DNA of 64,000 bases from Atrina japonica. Taxonomy: Eukaryota; Mollusca; Bivalvia; Pterioida; Pinnidae. Shown piece after piece: positions 44,478 through 63,990 of this stretch. Within the stretch, counting starts at the first letter, position 1; each line of letters begins with the position of its first letter. The stretch covers positions 552,001-616,000 of the forward strand of contig BROG01000377.1 of NCBI GenBank assembly GCA_030159075.1, given 5' to 3'. Both the position numbers and the translations under genes were made by a program. A model generated the notes under the pieces. That model was not told where the DNA came from, searched no databases, and saw only the letters and a program-made list of their open reading frames with translations.

Positions 44478-45887
44478 TGTACAAATACTTTCGAAGGAAC
44501 AGAAACCTGAAATAATGTATTTTCTATTACACTAGATATGCAGTGGATGAGTAGAGGAATAATGGTCATACCAAACACGATTCTGGGATCGAAATCTAAC
44601 ACAAGCTTACCTTCATACCTTAAGATAGAAAACAGACAATTATTTCATTTTGAACAGGATAATGTATAATTCCCTTTATTATATTATTGTTAAGTCATTT
44701 ACTGTTGTTATTAATGCAACGCCATCTTAAATCAACACATATTGCAAATCTAATCAAAAACCAAATGAAACTCTTACCGCTCCCGCTATGGGGTGACATG
44801 TGAGTGACCTCGTAGGTGTGTTAGGTTTGACCAATGAAAATTCGACTTACGCGATCTAGATAGTTTATCGAATGATGAAGTGATGTTAACCTAGAGAGAT
44901 AAAGATTTCTTTCATATTCATGGCTAGGATTGAACTACCCAAGATCTTCTCTGAATGAATTCTTCGGATTGTCAATTTCTGTATCATACTTTGAGTTGCA
45001 TAATTTTGCCATGGGATATATACAGATCAGAAAACGGGAGCGACGAGAGATTGAATTCGATTTATTTGACGTATTACATACCTAAATTACGGCTAAATAT
45101 GTTCATACCCCACGTACACATCATGAACAATAATGTGGTTACGACATTTAAATGTCAGTACTGGAGAGTAAAAAACAGTCTAGAAATCACCACAAATAAT
45201 TCAATTTTAACATTTTACATTTCATTTTTACCTTCACGACCTCGATGTTTACTTTTAACTTTTATCCTGTCGTTTTCAAAATATAAATGGACGGTGTGAA
45301 GACACCAGTAAGCCTTTCTGATGACACTGTAATTGTACTGTCACTCTAATTGTACTATATCCAGTTCACCAACTAAAGCAAAATCACCAACATCCAACAA
45401 CAGAGGGCCATCATGATGACTGTTCATAATAGCTGAATAAAAGTCCGGTTTTTTGATAACTGCATCGGATGATTCTTAAGAATCCTGTACCACACTACCG
45501 AGGTTTTTAATGTGTAATCATACATATGAAGTGTGGGGAAATGTAGGAGCTTTTAAGCAATATATCAACTCAAGATTTATATCTAGAAATGTTCAATTTT
45601 CTGTCAGACAAAAAATTAAAACAATAAATATAACAATAACATTTAATGGAGATAATTGCAGATTTACCTGTCCAACTTTACCATCATCTCTCCTATGACT
45701 TATCTTGATTTATAGCTGCCATATAAAAATGAAATCTTGTTAAAGCAAACACCTGGCATTTACTACATCCAGTAGCAGATTTAGAATTATATACATACAT
45801 GCATACAGTGGAACTTGTATATAACGACCTGCTTAGGGACATATAGAAGTTGATTTGTACAGGAATGGTACTATTGTGACCAGGTGG

Positions 45888-45995
<108 letters not shown>

Positions 45996-46337
45996 AATGT
46001 GTCCAGGAATGTTCGGATAACACTTCCGGATGTATCTAATAGAACCATTCCAATTTCATCTGTATTGCCTGTTTAAGGTCATCAAGATCATTTGAGCATG
46101 TTTGGTGTACTCTAAATAGGAATTTAAAACAACCATATGGAGGTTCTTCTTCAAGTTCTTATTATCCATTTTGGTAGTAAAACCATATGATACTAATTTT
46201 TGATGATCGATGACGTCATAAATAAGTTCTGACCTCATAGGTTTTTCGTTTATTTAATCATAAATTTTCAGTTAAATACTGTCAACTGAATTTTCATTTG
46301 TTTAACTATTATGTGTCTGCGCAAATATATATATATA

Positions 46338-46680
46338 AACCACCTCGCACTTCAGACCATACGTTTTCCGTCTCTTGATGAAAATAAAAAAGTATAGAGC
46401 CTAACTTAAGAGACGACCTCGCAAATCAGACCACGTAGATTCAATCAGAAATGGGGGCCTCCGTGGAACCTAAGCTGAATTTTGTGAGAAATTTTGCCAG
46501 TTTACTTGCGGAAGGCCGGTGGTCTCTTCCCGGGTATATCGTAACCGGGTTCTCTCCTCCAGCAATAAAAAACTGGTCGCCACCAAATAACTGAAACATT
46601 GTTGAGTGTGACATAAAACAACATTCAAACTTTTAATTCCGATAAGAAATGTGGCCTTCATCGCGAGGTTCCACTTTATA
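46338..46680. mobile_element. MITE M1 copy interrupted by a SINE
   Basis: The left part (accacctcgcacttcagacc ... taagagacgacctcgcaa) and right part (gcgaggttccact) are halves of the M1 palindrome. SINE-B (46452-46625) sits between them. Confidence 0.6.
46452..46625 (+). mobile_element. SINE-B copy inside MITE M1
   Basis: ggcctccgtggaacctaagc, then the body (gccagtttacttgcggaagg, ccggtggtctcttcccgggt) and tail cattgttgagtgtgac. The tRNA-like head is shortened. Confidence 0.75.
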
Positions 46681-46716
46681 TATGATAAAATGAAAACACC
46701 AGTATTCAGATATTCT

Positions 46717-46886
46717 ATACAGTAAAACCTGCTTTATCGACCACCTGCGTATAAAGACCACCTGGTCACAAAGACCAAATAGTACCATTTGTGCATAGAT
46801 CAACCTCTATACAAAGACTACCTCCCTATAAAGACTGGTTTTGTTGTATACGTAAGAGGGTCTTTATATACAAGTTTCACTGTAAT
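46717..46886. mobile_element. Palindromic MITE family M2
   Basis: Ends tatacagtaaaacctg and aagtttcactgtaata, with internal inverted motifs (cgtataaagacc / ggtctttatatac). About 170 bp. Partial relatives lie at about 545-585 and 45805-45890. Confidence 0.65.
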
Positions 46887-47214
46887 ATATTAATGTTGGT
46901 AACCAGAGCTGACATGCAAATACATGTCATACTATCAGTAAAGGGTCGGCTTGGGATATGAATTTCTCATGAATTTCTCAATGTTTAATTTTTCTGTCAG
47001 TTAATAATCTATAGCAGTGTTGCTATTCGATGAAACGTGCTAGATCTCACTGCATAACTTCCTAGATGTCCATTTTGGTATTTTTTTCGAATTCCTTTTA
47101 GACTTTTCTTAAACCTGTCATGTAAACTTAAATTTGAAAGAAATATATATAAATAGAGAAATTGTATATCGTAGCTTATCATCGTCTTGAACAAATGTTT
47201 TGACCTCATTTGTA

Positions 47215-47640
47215 AATCTATTATTTTGGTATTGCTATTAATATTTATAACCGCTGGGTCGTTGTCACTGCTGGTGGACCGTCTGAGTCCCCAAGGGTGT
47301 ACATAAACCCAGCACCCGGTATTTCGGTACTAGACGATTATTTTATACTAGTAATATTTCGCTCAGATACAATCTTTTAAATTCTAAACTTCTTTTTAGA
47401 AAAGCTAAGATAGTCATTCTTTAGTGGGAATTCTTGGATGGATATACGGCAACACATATAGATTCATTATTTGTCCTTGCATGACACCATTTTTTCATTC
47501 GAAAATATACATTTATATTTAATTTGAGTTCAACTGATGAAGTGTTATTGATAATAGCGATTGTATTGAACCAATATATTGACCTAGTTTGTATAAACTA
47601 TAACTTTGGTATTGTTAATGATATTTACAAATAAAAAAAA
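47215..47640 (+). ncRNA. Retrozyme-like element with degenerate hammerhead motif
   Basis: A segment (ttttggtattgctattaata, 47224 on) recurs 380 bp later (ctttggtattgttaatgata, 47604 on), giving a tandem-dimer layout. Between them, at 47528-47571, are GTTCAA, the core CTGATGA (47534-47540), an AT-rich stem II region, GCGA in place of GAAA, and GTA followed by TTGAAC, which pairs perfectly with GTTCAA as stem I. The monomer also holds cactgctggtggaccgtctg, a stretch I associate with abundant bivalve repeats. The GAAA change suggests it no longer cleaves. Confidence 0.5.
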
Positions 47641-48331
47641 ATGATTTGAATCACCTCGCCATATGTTACTTTTATATATGTGTTATGCTTCTTGAAAAAA
47701 ATCGTACGATGTTGAAGTTGAATTCGCAAAATAAATCGGCAATGTTCAAGTTTTTCTTCTTTTGATGGACTGACATTTTTGGTAAAAGAGGTATCAATAT
47801 TATCTCACTTGCGATTTATTTTTAGTATATCCCCCCCCCCCCAAGTACAAACTCTGTCTTTATGGTGACGTAAAACCCTGGAATGTGTGTTTGTTTTGTG
47901 GTAATGTATGGCTTTTAAGATTAAATAAATAAACGATTAAATAAATATGTAATATTCTATTCTGTTCTATATGGATTCGTTTATATGTGGAAATTTTGTA
48001 GAGAAGAATTTTTCGACAAATAGATAGAAAGAGTTTTGATTATTTCCACTGGTATTTGTTATATGATTGGAAAATAATAATTTTAATAATTTTTGCATTT
48101 TGCAGTGATCTTGTATCTGTGTACATGTCCTTCAGTGGAAGTGAATTGTCTACGATGGAATGAAAACTACATTGGAAAAATTGGCCAAATATTTCTGTCA
48201 TCGTCAAAAAGTTTTTCAAAATCATTATTATGTATAGGAAAACAACTTGAAAGATAGTATGACAGCTTTAACATGTTTAAGTTTCTATTCTATCGGTCAT
48301 CAGCCAACGAAGCGAGTCTCTGTTATTACAC

Positions 48332-48634
48332 TTAATGGACATTATTTTTTTCCTTTTATACTACTTAGTGTGATATACATTAACAAAAGAGAGATATACA
48401 CAGGCATAAAAATTCTTAAATCCTTTTATATTCTGTGAAAATTGCTCGAGAAACCCAGGTATGACATACTATTTGTATATGAATTCAATATACAATGGAC
48501 CAGATCTTTTTTTCACAAAATATATAGTAATATAAGATTTGTTATGCCTGTGAGAGCTCTAGTAGTTAAAATATAAAAAATCGAAATAATATTAATATTA
48601 AATCGATATAATACAGCTAATGCCCCTTTAAAGT
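48332..48634. mobile_element. Palindromic MITE family M3, copy 3
   Basis: Arms agagatatacacaggcataa and ttatgcctgtgagagctc, inner arms tgtgaaaattgctcg / tttcacaaaatatat, right end taatgcccctttaaag. It abuts tail C at 48640. Confidence 0.75.
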
Positions 48635-48639
48635 ATAAA

Positions 48640-48800
48640 AAAGTCTCAGATACCAAGGTATAAATCACTAGGATGTCCAGGATATAGGTACAAATCTGGT
48701 AAAAAATGGACAAACACGGCCCTCTTGAAATCAAGTGGTGGGATCAGGTGCCATGGATGAGTAATTATTCCCTGTCGACCGGTCACACTCGCTGATGCAG
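48640..48800 (-). repeat. Penelope-like tail C, minus-strand copy
   Basis: Contains gtctcagataccaaggtata, tcaggtgccatggatgagta and ctgtcgaccggtcacactcg. Its hairpin reads cctcttg-aaat-caagtgg, with a paired change relative to other copies. Confidence 0.7.
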
Positions 48801-48889
48801 TCATACCGTAAAGGAACATTCTTGCCAAATGTACAGAGAAACACCATTCTACACCAGGTGCGATTTTCACCATATTATTTGTTGAAACG

Positions 48890-49054
48890 TCTGTACCAAT
48901 AATGACGAAGATTCGTTCATCAATTATTTCATTTCGATTTGACTGTGGACTCACGGCGGGTGTGACCAGTTGACAGGGGATGCTTGCTCCTCCATGGCAC
49001 CTTATCCAACCTTTTTTATTTCTAGAGGTCCGTGTTTGTCCAACTTTTTACCAG

Positions 49055-49150
<96 letters not shown>

Positions 49151-49190
49151 TGGACATCCTGAAGAGTAATACTACGGTATCTGAGATTTT
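48890..49190 (+). repeat. Penelope-like tail C, plus-strand copy with (TA)n insertion
   Basis: acgtctgtaccaataatgac, gactcacggcgggtgtgacc, caggggatgcttgctcctcc and gaggtccgtgtttgtccaac are followed by about 93 bp of TA (49057-49149) in place of the usual atttgtatctatat, then tctggacatcctgaag. Inverted relative to the copy at 48640-48800. Confidence 0.75.
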
Positions 49191-49671
49191 TTTTTATATA
49201 TTTATGTATTGCCCTCTTCACCTCCTAATCGTCATCACTTTGTTATCTGTTCTTTTCATATGACTTTTCTTTTGGTAAAGATTCATGATATACAGGGATC
49301 TGACTCTCTATCACTACTCATACATTTGAAGAATCAATACTACAAAGGAAGCTTTCTAGCTGAGGTAAACAGAGGCCATTGGTCTTTAAGCACTGATCGT
49401 TTTCGTGCATGTGTTTTATGCTTGTAGAAAGAAACGGGAAACTAACTTTAAACGACATTTATATACCCTTGCAGAATTTAGTCTTTTGAACTGTTTCTTG
49501 GCCTGGACGAGCTTAAATTTTAGGTAATAAATCAAAATGACTCTAGTAAATGTACTTGTCACTATATAAACAGTTATCCAGTTGATTCCTAACCGATTAG
49601 TGAGTAGAATCGACTGTTTGATAATCATAAGGTTAATTTTTGAATTTTGAATCTTGTTATACGCCACATTC

Positions 49672-49890
49672 CCACTTATATGGTGTAAGCCAGTTTTCAA
49701 TTGTGAAGGAGAAATACAGGTGACAATGTATCCGGGAAGAGACCACCGGCCTTCAGCAGAGTAAACTAGCTAACTTTCTCACAAAAATCAGCTTAGCTTC
49801 CAGCTGAGCGTTTCGAACCTGCGCTGACCAGAAGTGGGAGACTTCGTGATTCAAAGCGCGATGTTCTAACCACTCGGCCATGGCGGTACT
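49672..49890 (-). mobile_element. SINE-B, most complete copy with tRNA head
   Basis: On the minus strand the head reads ccgccatggccgagtggtta ... catcgcgctttgaatcacga ... caggttcgaaac. It has an A box (TGGCCGAGTGG) and B box (GGTTCGAAA) as in class II Leu/Ser tRNAs. The body and a tail ending atataagtgggaatgtggcg follow. This copy defines the family best. Confidence 0.85.
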
Positions 49891-50429
49891 CGAGTGTATC
49901 ATAATCACAAGTTATCAGCCCCGCTACATCATGTGAATAGGATGACAAAGCCAAGTCAAAGCATCCAGGAAAGACTTGATGCATGACGCACACTAATCAA
50001 ACGACTTTCTTACATGGTGGTAACAATAATAGTAGCTATGCTTTTTTTAATGCATGGATGTTTTTGAAATAGGCTAAGTAGATATGTAGTGTGTATTGCA
50101 AATATAGGTATGTTGGGAATGTAACAACTATGCTTCGTGAAACACGATTTGTTTTAAAACATGAGTTTTCTGAAGTTCCAGAATTTTCTTGGGGGGGTAA
50201 TAATGAGCAAAATGATTTTACATATATAAGGTCGTTCTTTAATTTGAAACACTCATTTTTATTTTGCCTCAGCTTTCTGTACTTTTTATCAGATATCCAA
50301 TAATAAGTGTTTTATATTGAATTTTGATTATCAAGATTATTTCAGAAATATTGATTCAGTCAGATCTGATGATATACGTATCATTATTTCACAGAAAGCT
50401 TTCATTATGTTCTTTATTTTGTTTTATTA

Positions 50430-51110
50430 GCTCACCTGAACCGAAGGTTCAATCACCTGTTGACCGTTGTCTGTCTGTCCGTTTCTCCGTCTTTCAGTTA
50501 ACGTTTCACATGTCTGAAACCACAGAAGAAAGTATCAAGTTTGTGTTTTTCGCACCGACCTGATCAGGGGTTAATCCTGGATGGGGTCAAAAAGGTTTCA
50601 GGGGATACCCCTCTTTGAAAATCTTCTTCTCCATAAATGCTACATTGAAAAACTTAACTACATTGGTGATCTACATGGATGTATAATTTAAGTCTATTGT
50701 TTTCGTAGATTTTTATCCATTTTTTCATTTCTTTGATTTCCTCCCCATTAGTTTCCCATATTGCATTGTTTTTATGTGTTGTACCTGTATTTAGGTGAAA
50801 ACTGCTTTTATGAGGCAGTATTTTGCAACTGAAATATATTTTTCGATTTGTTTATGAATTTTTAAAACTTTAAAAAAGAAAGGGGAGCGTGTTTTCATAT
50901 TGTCAGCTTATTCTTTGAAACCGCTAAAGGAATTTTGATGAAATTTATAGGAAGTAAGGTCCCCTACCAAGATTTTGTTTCAGGGTGGATCCAGGTTGGG
51001 ATAAAATAGTTCTTAGGGGGTACCTCATTGAGAATCTTTTCTCCAGAACTACTGTATGGATTGAAAAACAAATTGCATGAGTAATTTACAAGGATGTATG
51101 ATTTAATTTC
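50430..51110 (+). repeat. Dispersed bivalve-type repeat (tagctcacctgaac...)
   Basis: Starts tagctcacctgaaccgaagg and includes ctgtctgtctgtccgttt-like sequence and two related segments (ggggttaatcctggatgggg / agggtggatccaggttggg; aggggataccc / aggggtacctc) about 420 bp apart, suggesting an internal duplication. The motif is familiar from other bivalve genomes (recollection). A piece (gtttcccatattgcattgtt ... ggtgaaaactgctt) recurs at 52922-52985. Confidence 0.5.
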
Positions 51111-51309
51111 GTGTTTTTCGAATAAATTGGAAAATTAATTTTGACGTCTTTCCAGACCTTGGAATTTTCATTCATTTATAGATCTCCTCCACTCCAAAAG
51201 AGTGATAATAACTTGTAAATTGAGATTCCCATATTTCTAAAATACCAACACTAATCAGGTAAACCATGTTGCCCATGCGCATCTTTTTCTAGTCACTTAG
51301 ACGATTAAG

Positions 51310-58262
<6,953 letters not shown>

Positions 58263-58555
58263 CGCTGTTGATAAGCGGGAATTGAAAACCTGAAACAAAA
58301 TGTCACATTTTAATGGAAAGAATCAGTCGAAAAGCATTGGATATAAAGAAATAAAACAGGGTCCGGCGTTAGAAACATGCAAGGGGCTTACCCACGTACG
58401 AGTACATACTTCATATGAATCACCAATCAATGTTTTGGAAGTACTGTAGGTGAATTTACAAAAATACAAGTATTATAACTGCGTTGTATTTTCAAAATCT
58501 TATTAAATCTTCTGCCAAATTATCATCTCATTGGGAATGACATGGTGCTTAAGAC

Positions 58556-58873
58556 TTGTATTGTGGCAACTATATTCAGAACTTAGATCACATCTCATCT
58601 ACTTGTCTTATCACATGTACTGTTTGCATTTCAGCAACAAAATTCCACCCTAATGACAATCATTTCTTATATAGTATATACCAATGGAAAATTTGTCCTC
58701 TTTATTCAAATGCATCCTTGTTCACTTCCATCCGTCCAAACGTCTTTGTGTATAACTTTCGATATGTTGCTTTACCCAATCACGTTGGACAATTTCGGTA
58801 TCCTTGGAGTTATATTGTTGACGATTGGTTGAATGAGCTTGATGAAGCAATGTCATTACTTCTGATATAACAT
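58556..58873 (+). other. Unassigned 104-codon ORF
   Basis: Open from 58556 and ending ...WLNELDEAMSLLLI. It begins CGNYIQNLDHISSTC, which resembles the C-x(n)-H-x-C knuckles at the end of some LINE polyproteins, and is followed within 150 bp by a LINE-like 3' end (caataaagattcattgaatt at about 59071). It may be a LINE end fragment; no firm identity. Confidence 0.3.
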
Positions 58874-59159
58874 AAAGACTCGGTTTAAAACTGATAAAAC
58901 AGGCAAATCGGACTTAATGGGAAATATAAATTGGACATTAACATTCGGAAATTGTTGATTCTTTTTACATTTATATGTATTTGTGTGTATGTATATGTAT
59001 GTACGTATGTATATATATTTGTGAAATGTTACACACATTTATCTAGAATGTAGTCATAATTATCTACAATACAATAAAGATTCATTGAATTGAAAGACTC
59101 TGGAATCATCATATTATATAAATTACTTATCTGATATATCATAATGATCATGTATGTAC

Positions 59160-60990
59160 AATATTATGATTACATTCTAGATAAATGTGTGTAACATTTC
59201 TCAAATATATATACATACGTACAGACAAATGCATATACATGTACATACACACACATACATGTACTTGTGCACATAAATATACTAATACACATGCACGCAT
59301 ACATATACGCATACACACATAAATACACATGCACGTGCATACATAAATTCTTAGGACACACAAAAATAAAACTTATATAATGATGGACTTTTATATAGGG
59401 AGGGAGAGAAAGGGAGAAAAAAGAAAGATGGATAGGATAAGAAAATGTAAAATAGTTTGTCAGGTTTATATGGTAGTTATTTGCACAGGATAAACAAATA
59501 TATTTCTATAAAAGTATGATTGTAATAGTAGGTGCAAAATTTTCGTCTTATATACAATTATTGGATTTATTAAATACATGATTTAAAAAAAATTAATAAA
59601 TTAATAGTAATAAATCTCTAACAAAATGAATGGAAGTTTCCATCTAAAAATATAACAATTGTTTTAATATACAATGTTATAAAATCAAATTAGATTATTA
59701 TTGTCAAGGTAGGTTATCCACTTGCTCCAGATAATCATAAATAGATTAATGTCTCCTTTGGTAATATATATTAATTTTTCCATTTGGTAGTTATGTCTTA
59801 AGAATTGGTGTAATCCACATATATGAAGAGTATAACTTTTCAATTTGCATTTGAATCTATAGTACTTTCTATATAATATTATTTGGTTATTAGCCAAATC
59901 AGTTTTTTTTTTATTTTCATAGAAACCAAAGATAAAAGTTTTTTTAGTGTACTTTAAATCAATGTTTGGTAGACAAATTGAATTATGAAATATTGCAAGT
60001 AATTCTTTTACTTTAAAGCAATCCCAAAAAGTATGAATAGTAGTTTCAGTTTCGTTATTAAAAAAGTAGCATTTTGCACTATGATTACTATTGATTTTAT
60101 TACGAAGCCAATTGTGCCTAAGAGGAGATGAATGATGCGCGTTTGCAACCACTGCATTGTTGTGTCTTGTGTAATGTTAAATGGTAGTTTATAAATTTGT
60201 TTCCAGTTCTGTTTAGTGAGGTTAAATATTTCGTTCAATTTTTTTTATTGTGGATGTTTTAACTGTTTTGTTATTATTAAGTAGGATATACCTTTCATAT
60301 TTCTATAAAATATTTCAATATTTAATGTTAATGCTGGGTAACAGACAGTATTACAATGTGAATTATTAAAGTTAATACTTCTATTTTGTCATATCGATGC
60401 AAGTAGACCATCATATGTTTCAAAAATGTTTTAATATTGTATTTATTTTTAATTTCTTCAAAGATATAAAAAATTATCTTTATTTATTAGATCTTTTATG
60501 AATATAACACCGTTAGCAAACCATCTAGAATAGAATACTGTTTTGATATCAATTTGTATGTCTTTTACATACCATAAGGGCGTACAGTCAATCTGATTTT
60601 TATTGTCAAGATTGTAGTTATGAATTATCATCTTCCATAATGTACATGTATCTTTCCAAAATGTATTACAAACTTTATCTTTACATATTTCAATATATTT
60701 TGAACCACAGTCAATAATTTTATTTTTAACTTTAATATTTGATTCTAGTATATATTTCTAATTACTTTTTTCCAGTAAAATATCGTCTGACCCATGTTGA
60801 TTTTAATGCTATTAGGAATAGATTTATGTCTAATATTTTAAACCCCCTTTATCATAGTTTTGTGTAGCTGTATCTTTTTTTATTTTGTTTGTGGGTCCAT
60901 CCCATATAAAATCATACATTATGGTATTTAATTAATTGATAGTGTTTGCATCTGGGTTAGGTAAAGCTAAACACAAATGATTAAGTTGAG
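59160..60990 (-). pseudogene. LINE ORF2 C-terminal fragment with 3' end
   Basis: On the minus strand, from 60990 down, there are frame-broken pieces of a typical LINE C-terminus: GPTNKIKK and GGLKNI at about 60.87-60.80 kb, FYSRWFANGVIFIKDLINK at about 60.53-60.48 kb, then WKQIYKLPFNITQDTTMQW (60.2 kb) and, in another frame, HNWLRNKINSNHSAKCYFF, TETTIHTFWDC and TFIFGFYENKK down to a stop at 59685. The rest to about 59160 is 3' UTR, ending in an inverted copy of the tail at 58999-59060. 5'-truncated and dead. Confidence 0.75.
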
Positions 60991-61078
60991 ATATAAAAGG
61001 GGTTTTAAAAACAGTAACTCTTCTTAAGGGTGTCAGGTTTTCAATGAGGGTGGCGTTGTTTGTTTCTATGTCATTTTT

Positions 61079-61295
61079 TAGGGAGCCGACCTGGCTCAGT
61101 CGGTAGCGCGCTCGACTCTTGATCGTGAGTTCGAGTCCAGCCGGCGGCAGGCACGTTAAAGAACCCTCACTGCTCAATGGCCGTAAGTGCCGAGCATGGG
61201 CCAAAACTTGAAGCCCTTCACCGATGACGTCTCCATATGAATGAAATATTCTTTAGTGGGACGTTAAACAACAATAAAACAAACAAAACAAACAT
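61079..61295 (+). mobile_element. SINE-A copy 3, internally deleted
   Basis: Head ccgacctggctcagtcggta with both pol III boxes. About 70 bp between cggcggcag and gcacgttaaag is missing relative to copy 2. The tail is caacaataaaacaaac. Imperfect flanking repeats (cattttttagg / catttttttaag) suggest its own insertion event at the edge of the LINE fragment. Confidence 0.85.
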
Positions 61296-61640
61296 TTTTT
61301 TAAGACTGTTATGGTATGTGTCAATTGCTCGTAACAAGAGGTTTAAGTTTAGCATCTAAATCTTCGTTTTTTGCCATGTCATTTTTCACTTCTTTTAACA
61401 TAGAAGCTATATATGACATTTCTTTGTCCATATTTCTTGATTTCGCTTTTGTTGTATAATTGTCTAAAGAACTGTGATGGGCATTAGTATTACCCTTCTT
61501 TGTTTGTTTATTTTTCTTTGTTTGTTTGTTTACTTTTGTATTGTGTTTTGTCACAATCACACTAAAAAAAATCACGTCCAGTAAAGTAAATATAAAACAC
61601 ATAATAATCGGCCGACTTTAACACACCGAATATGGAACTT

Positions 61641-62045
61641 TCGAGTTAGCCTGGATTACCGTTATGATCCTGCATTTATTCGCGATTTTTCGATTTTGTT
61701 CCTCGTATGTTCTTCCGGTTTTCATATTTACCTTCGCAACGTATGTAAAGTAAATGGAAATATTCTTATTTTTAGCACATTAACTTAATTTTGCATACAA
61801 AAATCCAAGAGACTCTTAAAACATACAACAGTGGGTTATTAAGTTGAATGCCAACTTTCTGAAATGTAGCAGGCGAGGAAAAATGTGTGGACCGGGAATC
61901 GAAGCTATGACCTTCCGAATACTAGAAGGGCGCTCTTACCAATTGCGCTATCGGGGCTCTCTATATATTAACGAAACCGAAAATAACATTGAGGAACATT
62001 TTTCTAGAATCACGGAACTTGCGATAATAAAAGCAGGATTATAAG
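61641..62045 (-). mobile_element. TIR element with internal tRNA-like segment (M6), copy 2
   Basis: The ends gatcctgcatttattcgcga and (inverted) taatcctgcttttattatcg are terminal inverted repeats. On the minus strand a tRNA-like part reads gccccgatagcgcaattggt, aagagcgcccttctag and ggtcatagcttcgattcccg. It matches the element at 4668-5037 across both ends. Confidence 0.65.
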
Positions 62046-62710
62046 TTCAATACTGTGTCAAGAGCCGTGGTTGCTGATAGATCGAGCGCGTAAAGTACCG
62101 AGATCCTCCTGACCGAATTACGAAACACATTTGAGATGACGAAAGAGTTTATCTGAAAGGTCATCGCATACGGAAATACAGCCGGACTTTTTAAGGTACG
62201 GGAAAACGTAAATTCTAATAAAACAAATAACTCAGAAAAGAATTTTTTTTTACATCGTTTCACGTGTTTGATAATGTATTTGAACACACATTTTATCATA
62301 TTCTCTCTATATGTCATAGGACAAAAATTATAATTGTGACAGCTTATATCACTTTAAGTTAACAGGATATATGTACACCAACAGGTGTGTGTTAACAGGT
62401 AAATTTTCCACTGGATTGTATTACTGAAAGGTGTCACTCTATGCATATAGTGTGAAATGTATAATAATAGGGTAGCCGAGTGCGGGAATCTAAAAATAGT
62501 ATGTATATACCCGGTTACAAAGTAATTGATCCAAATCTTGTATCATTTATCACAATTTCCGTGAAAATGTTTTGGCAATAATCTGATGAAGCACCTTACC
62601 AAAATATATATCATTAGCTGTGATACAACACTGGTATATCCCAAATAATATGAAAAATAAATTTACAACAAAATCTAGGCTGTAATACCACATGATATTT
62701 TCTGTAAACA

Positions 62711-62714
<4 letters not shown>

Positions 62715-62778
<64 letters not shown>

Positions 62779-62808
62779 TACATTATATATATATATAGAT
62801 ATAGATAT

Positions 62809-62889
<81 letters not shown>

Positions 62890-62915
62890 TATCTATATAT
62901 CTATCTATCTACCTT

Positions 62916-62996
<81 letters not shown>
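62715..62996. repeat. Cluster of (TA)n, (GA)n and (TATC)n microsatellites
   Basis: TA arrays (62717-62775, 62820-62848, 62928-62995) are separated by (GA)n (62849-62884) and ctatctat units. No gene evidence. Confidence 0.96.
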
Positions 62997-62999
<3 letters not shown>

Positions 63000-63731
63000 T
63001 TATCGATCAGTTTTTATATGATAAATGTTGTAAGGATAGACACTGTTCCTTTTCTGTTTTACAATAAATCTATATTTAGAGGAAATTTAATACCTATCAT
63101 CAATAAATATAGATAGCGTTGGAACTAGTACAGAAGCAATATATCAAAACGATTTGCTGCATATTTTATACAAATGTTAGTTTTATTCATTTGAAACACA
63201 TGTAGTTAATGCCTGCGCAGAGTTGCCACCACATGTAACGGAAACGCGGAAAGCGAATGCGCAAACGTCTATTGCACAGAAGTGGTTGATAGCTATCGCA
63301 GTCTTTCGATTTTTGACAATTCGTCCGGCTAAAAACTTCTGATAATGGGGAAAACCGAGAATTTAGGCACAGACACGTTGCATATCTAAGAGGTCATTGG
63401 TCATAAGTTATCAGTAATTAAAACATTTCTATTTATACTTTATCTTGAGCATGTAAAAAATCATTTAGGTTCAAACTTTACACATAAAGATAAGACTACT
63501 ACCACCTTTGAGTATGTGATGACAAGATTTTCATTTGTGCATTAATTTTATAAAATTGTTGTAGCTTAAAACAGGGGGGGGGGGGGCAGATGGGATTTAT
63601 CGGTAATCGGAGTAAAATGCTGTGTTACGCTCCAAATTCTGAAATCCGGAATTGGTTTATGATTTTAGAATCTCCCAACCAAAATGTCGTCGTGAAGTAA
63701 CGACATTTTTGCTTTGTATCAGTAGACCTTT

Positions 63732-63990
63732 ATAGACCCTTTCACGATAAATGCGTTCCTACTAATTTTACCTGCGCACAAACACTTACGCGTGGTATCA
63801 AGAGGTTTCGTACTCAACACAAATCATACCTAACGAAATTCAAATCGTACACTGGAAACAATTAGTCTTTAATTGGGTACTAATTGTCATGGGTATGAAA
63901 TGTTTTGAGCACGAAACTACTTGATACCACGCGCAAGTGTTTGTGCGCAGGTGACATTATTGGAACGCAGTTATCGTGAAAGGGTATATT
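63732..63990. mobile_element. MITE family M4, copy 2
   Basis: Arms of about 90 bp: ccctttcacgataaatgcgt ... gcgtggtatcaagaggtttc on the left, and the inverse (gaaactacttgataccacgc ... agttatcgtgaaaggg) on the right. Same family as 16735-16994 but with different inner arms. Confidence 0.8.

Noticed and set aside
48285..48320. CTGATGA...GAAAC on the minus strand near 48295
   Set aside because: CTGATGA and GAAAC are 11 bases apart, but the bases between cannot form stem II and there is no stem I partner.
59148..59363. Cys/Tyr/Met-rich ORFs at 59.15-59.36 kb
   Set aside because: They arise from a tacatacaca-type low-complexity stretch next to a LINE 3' end.
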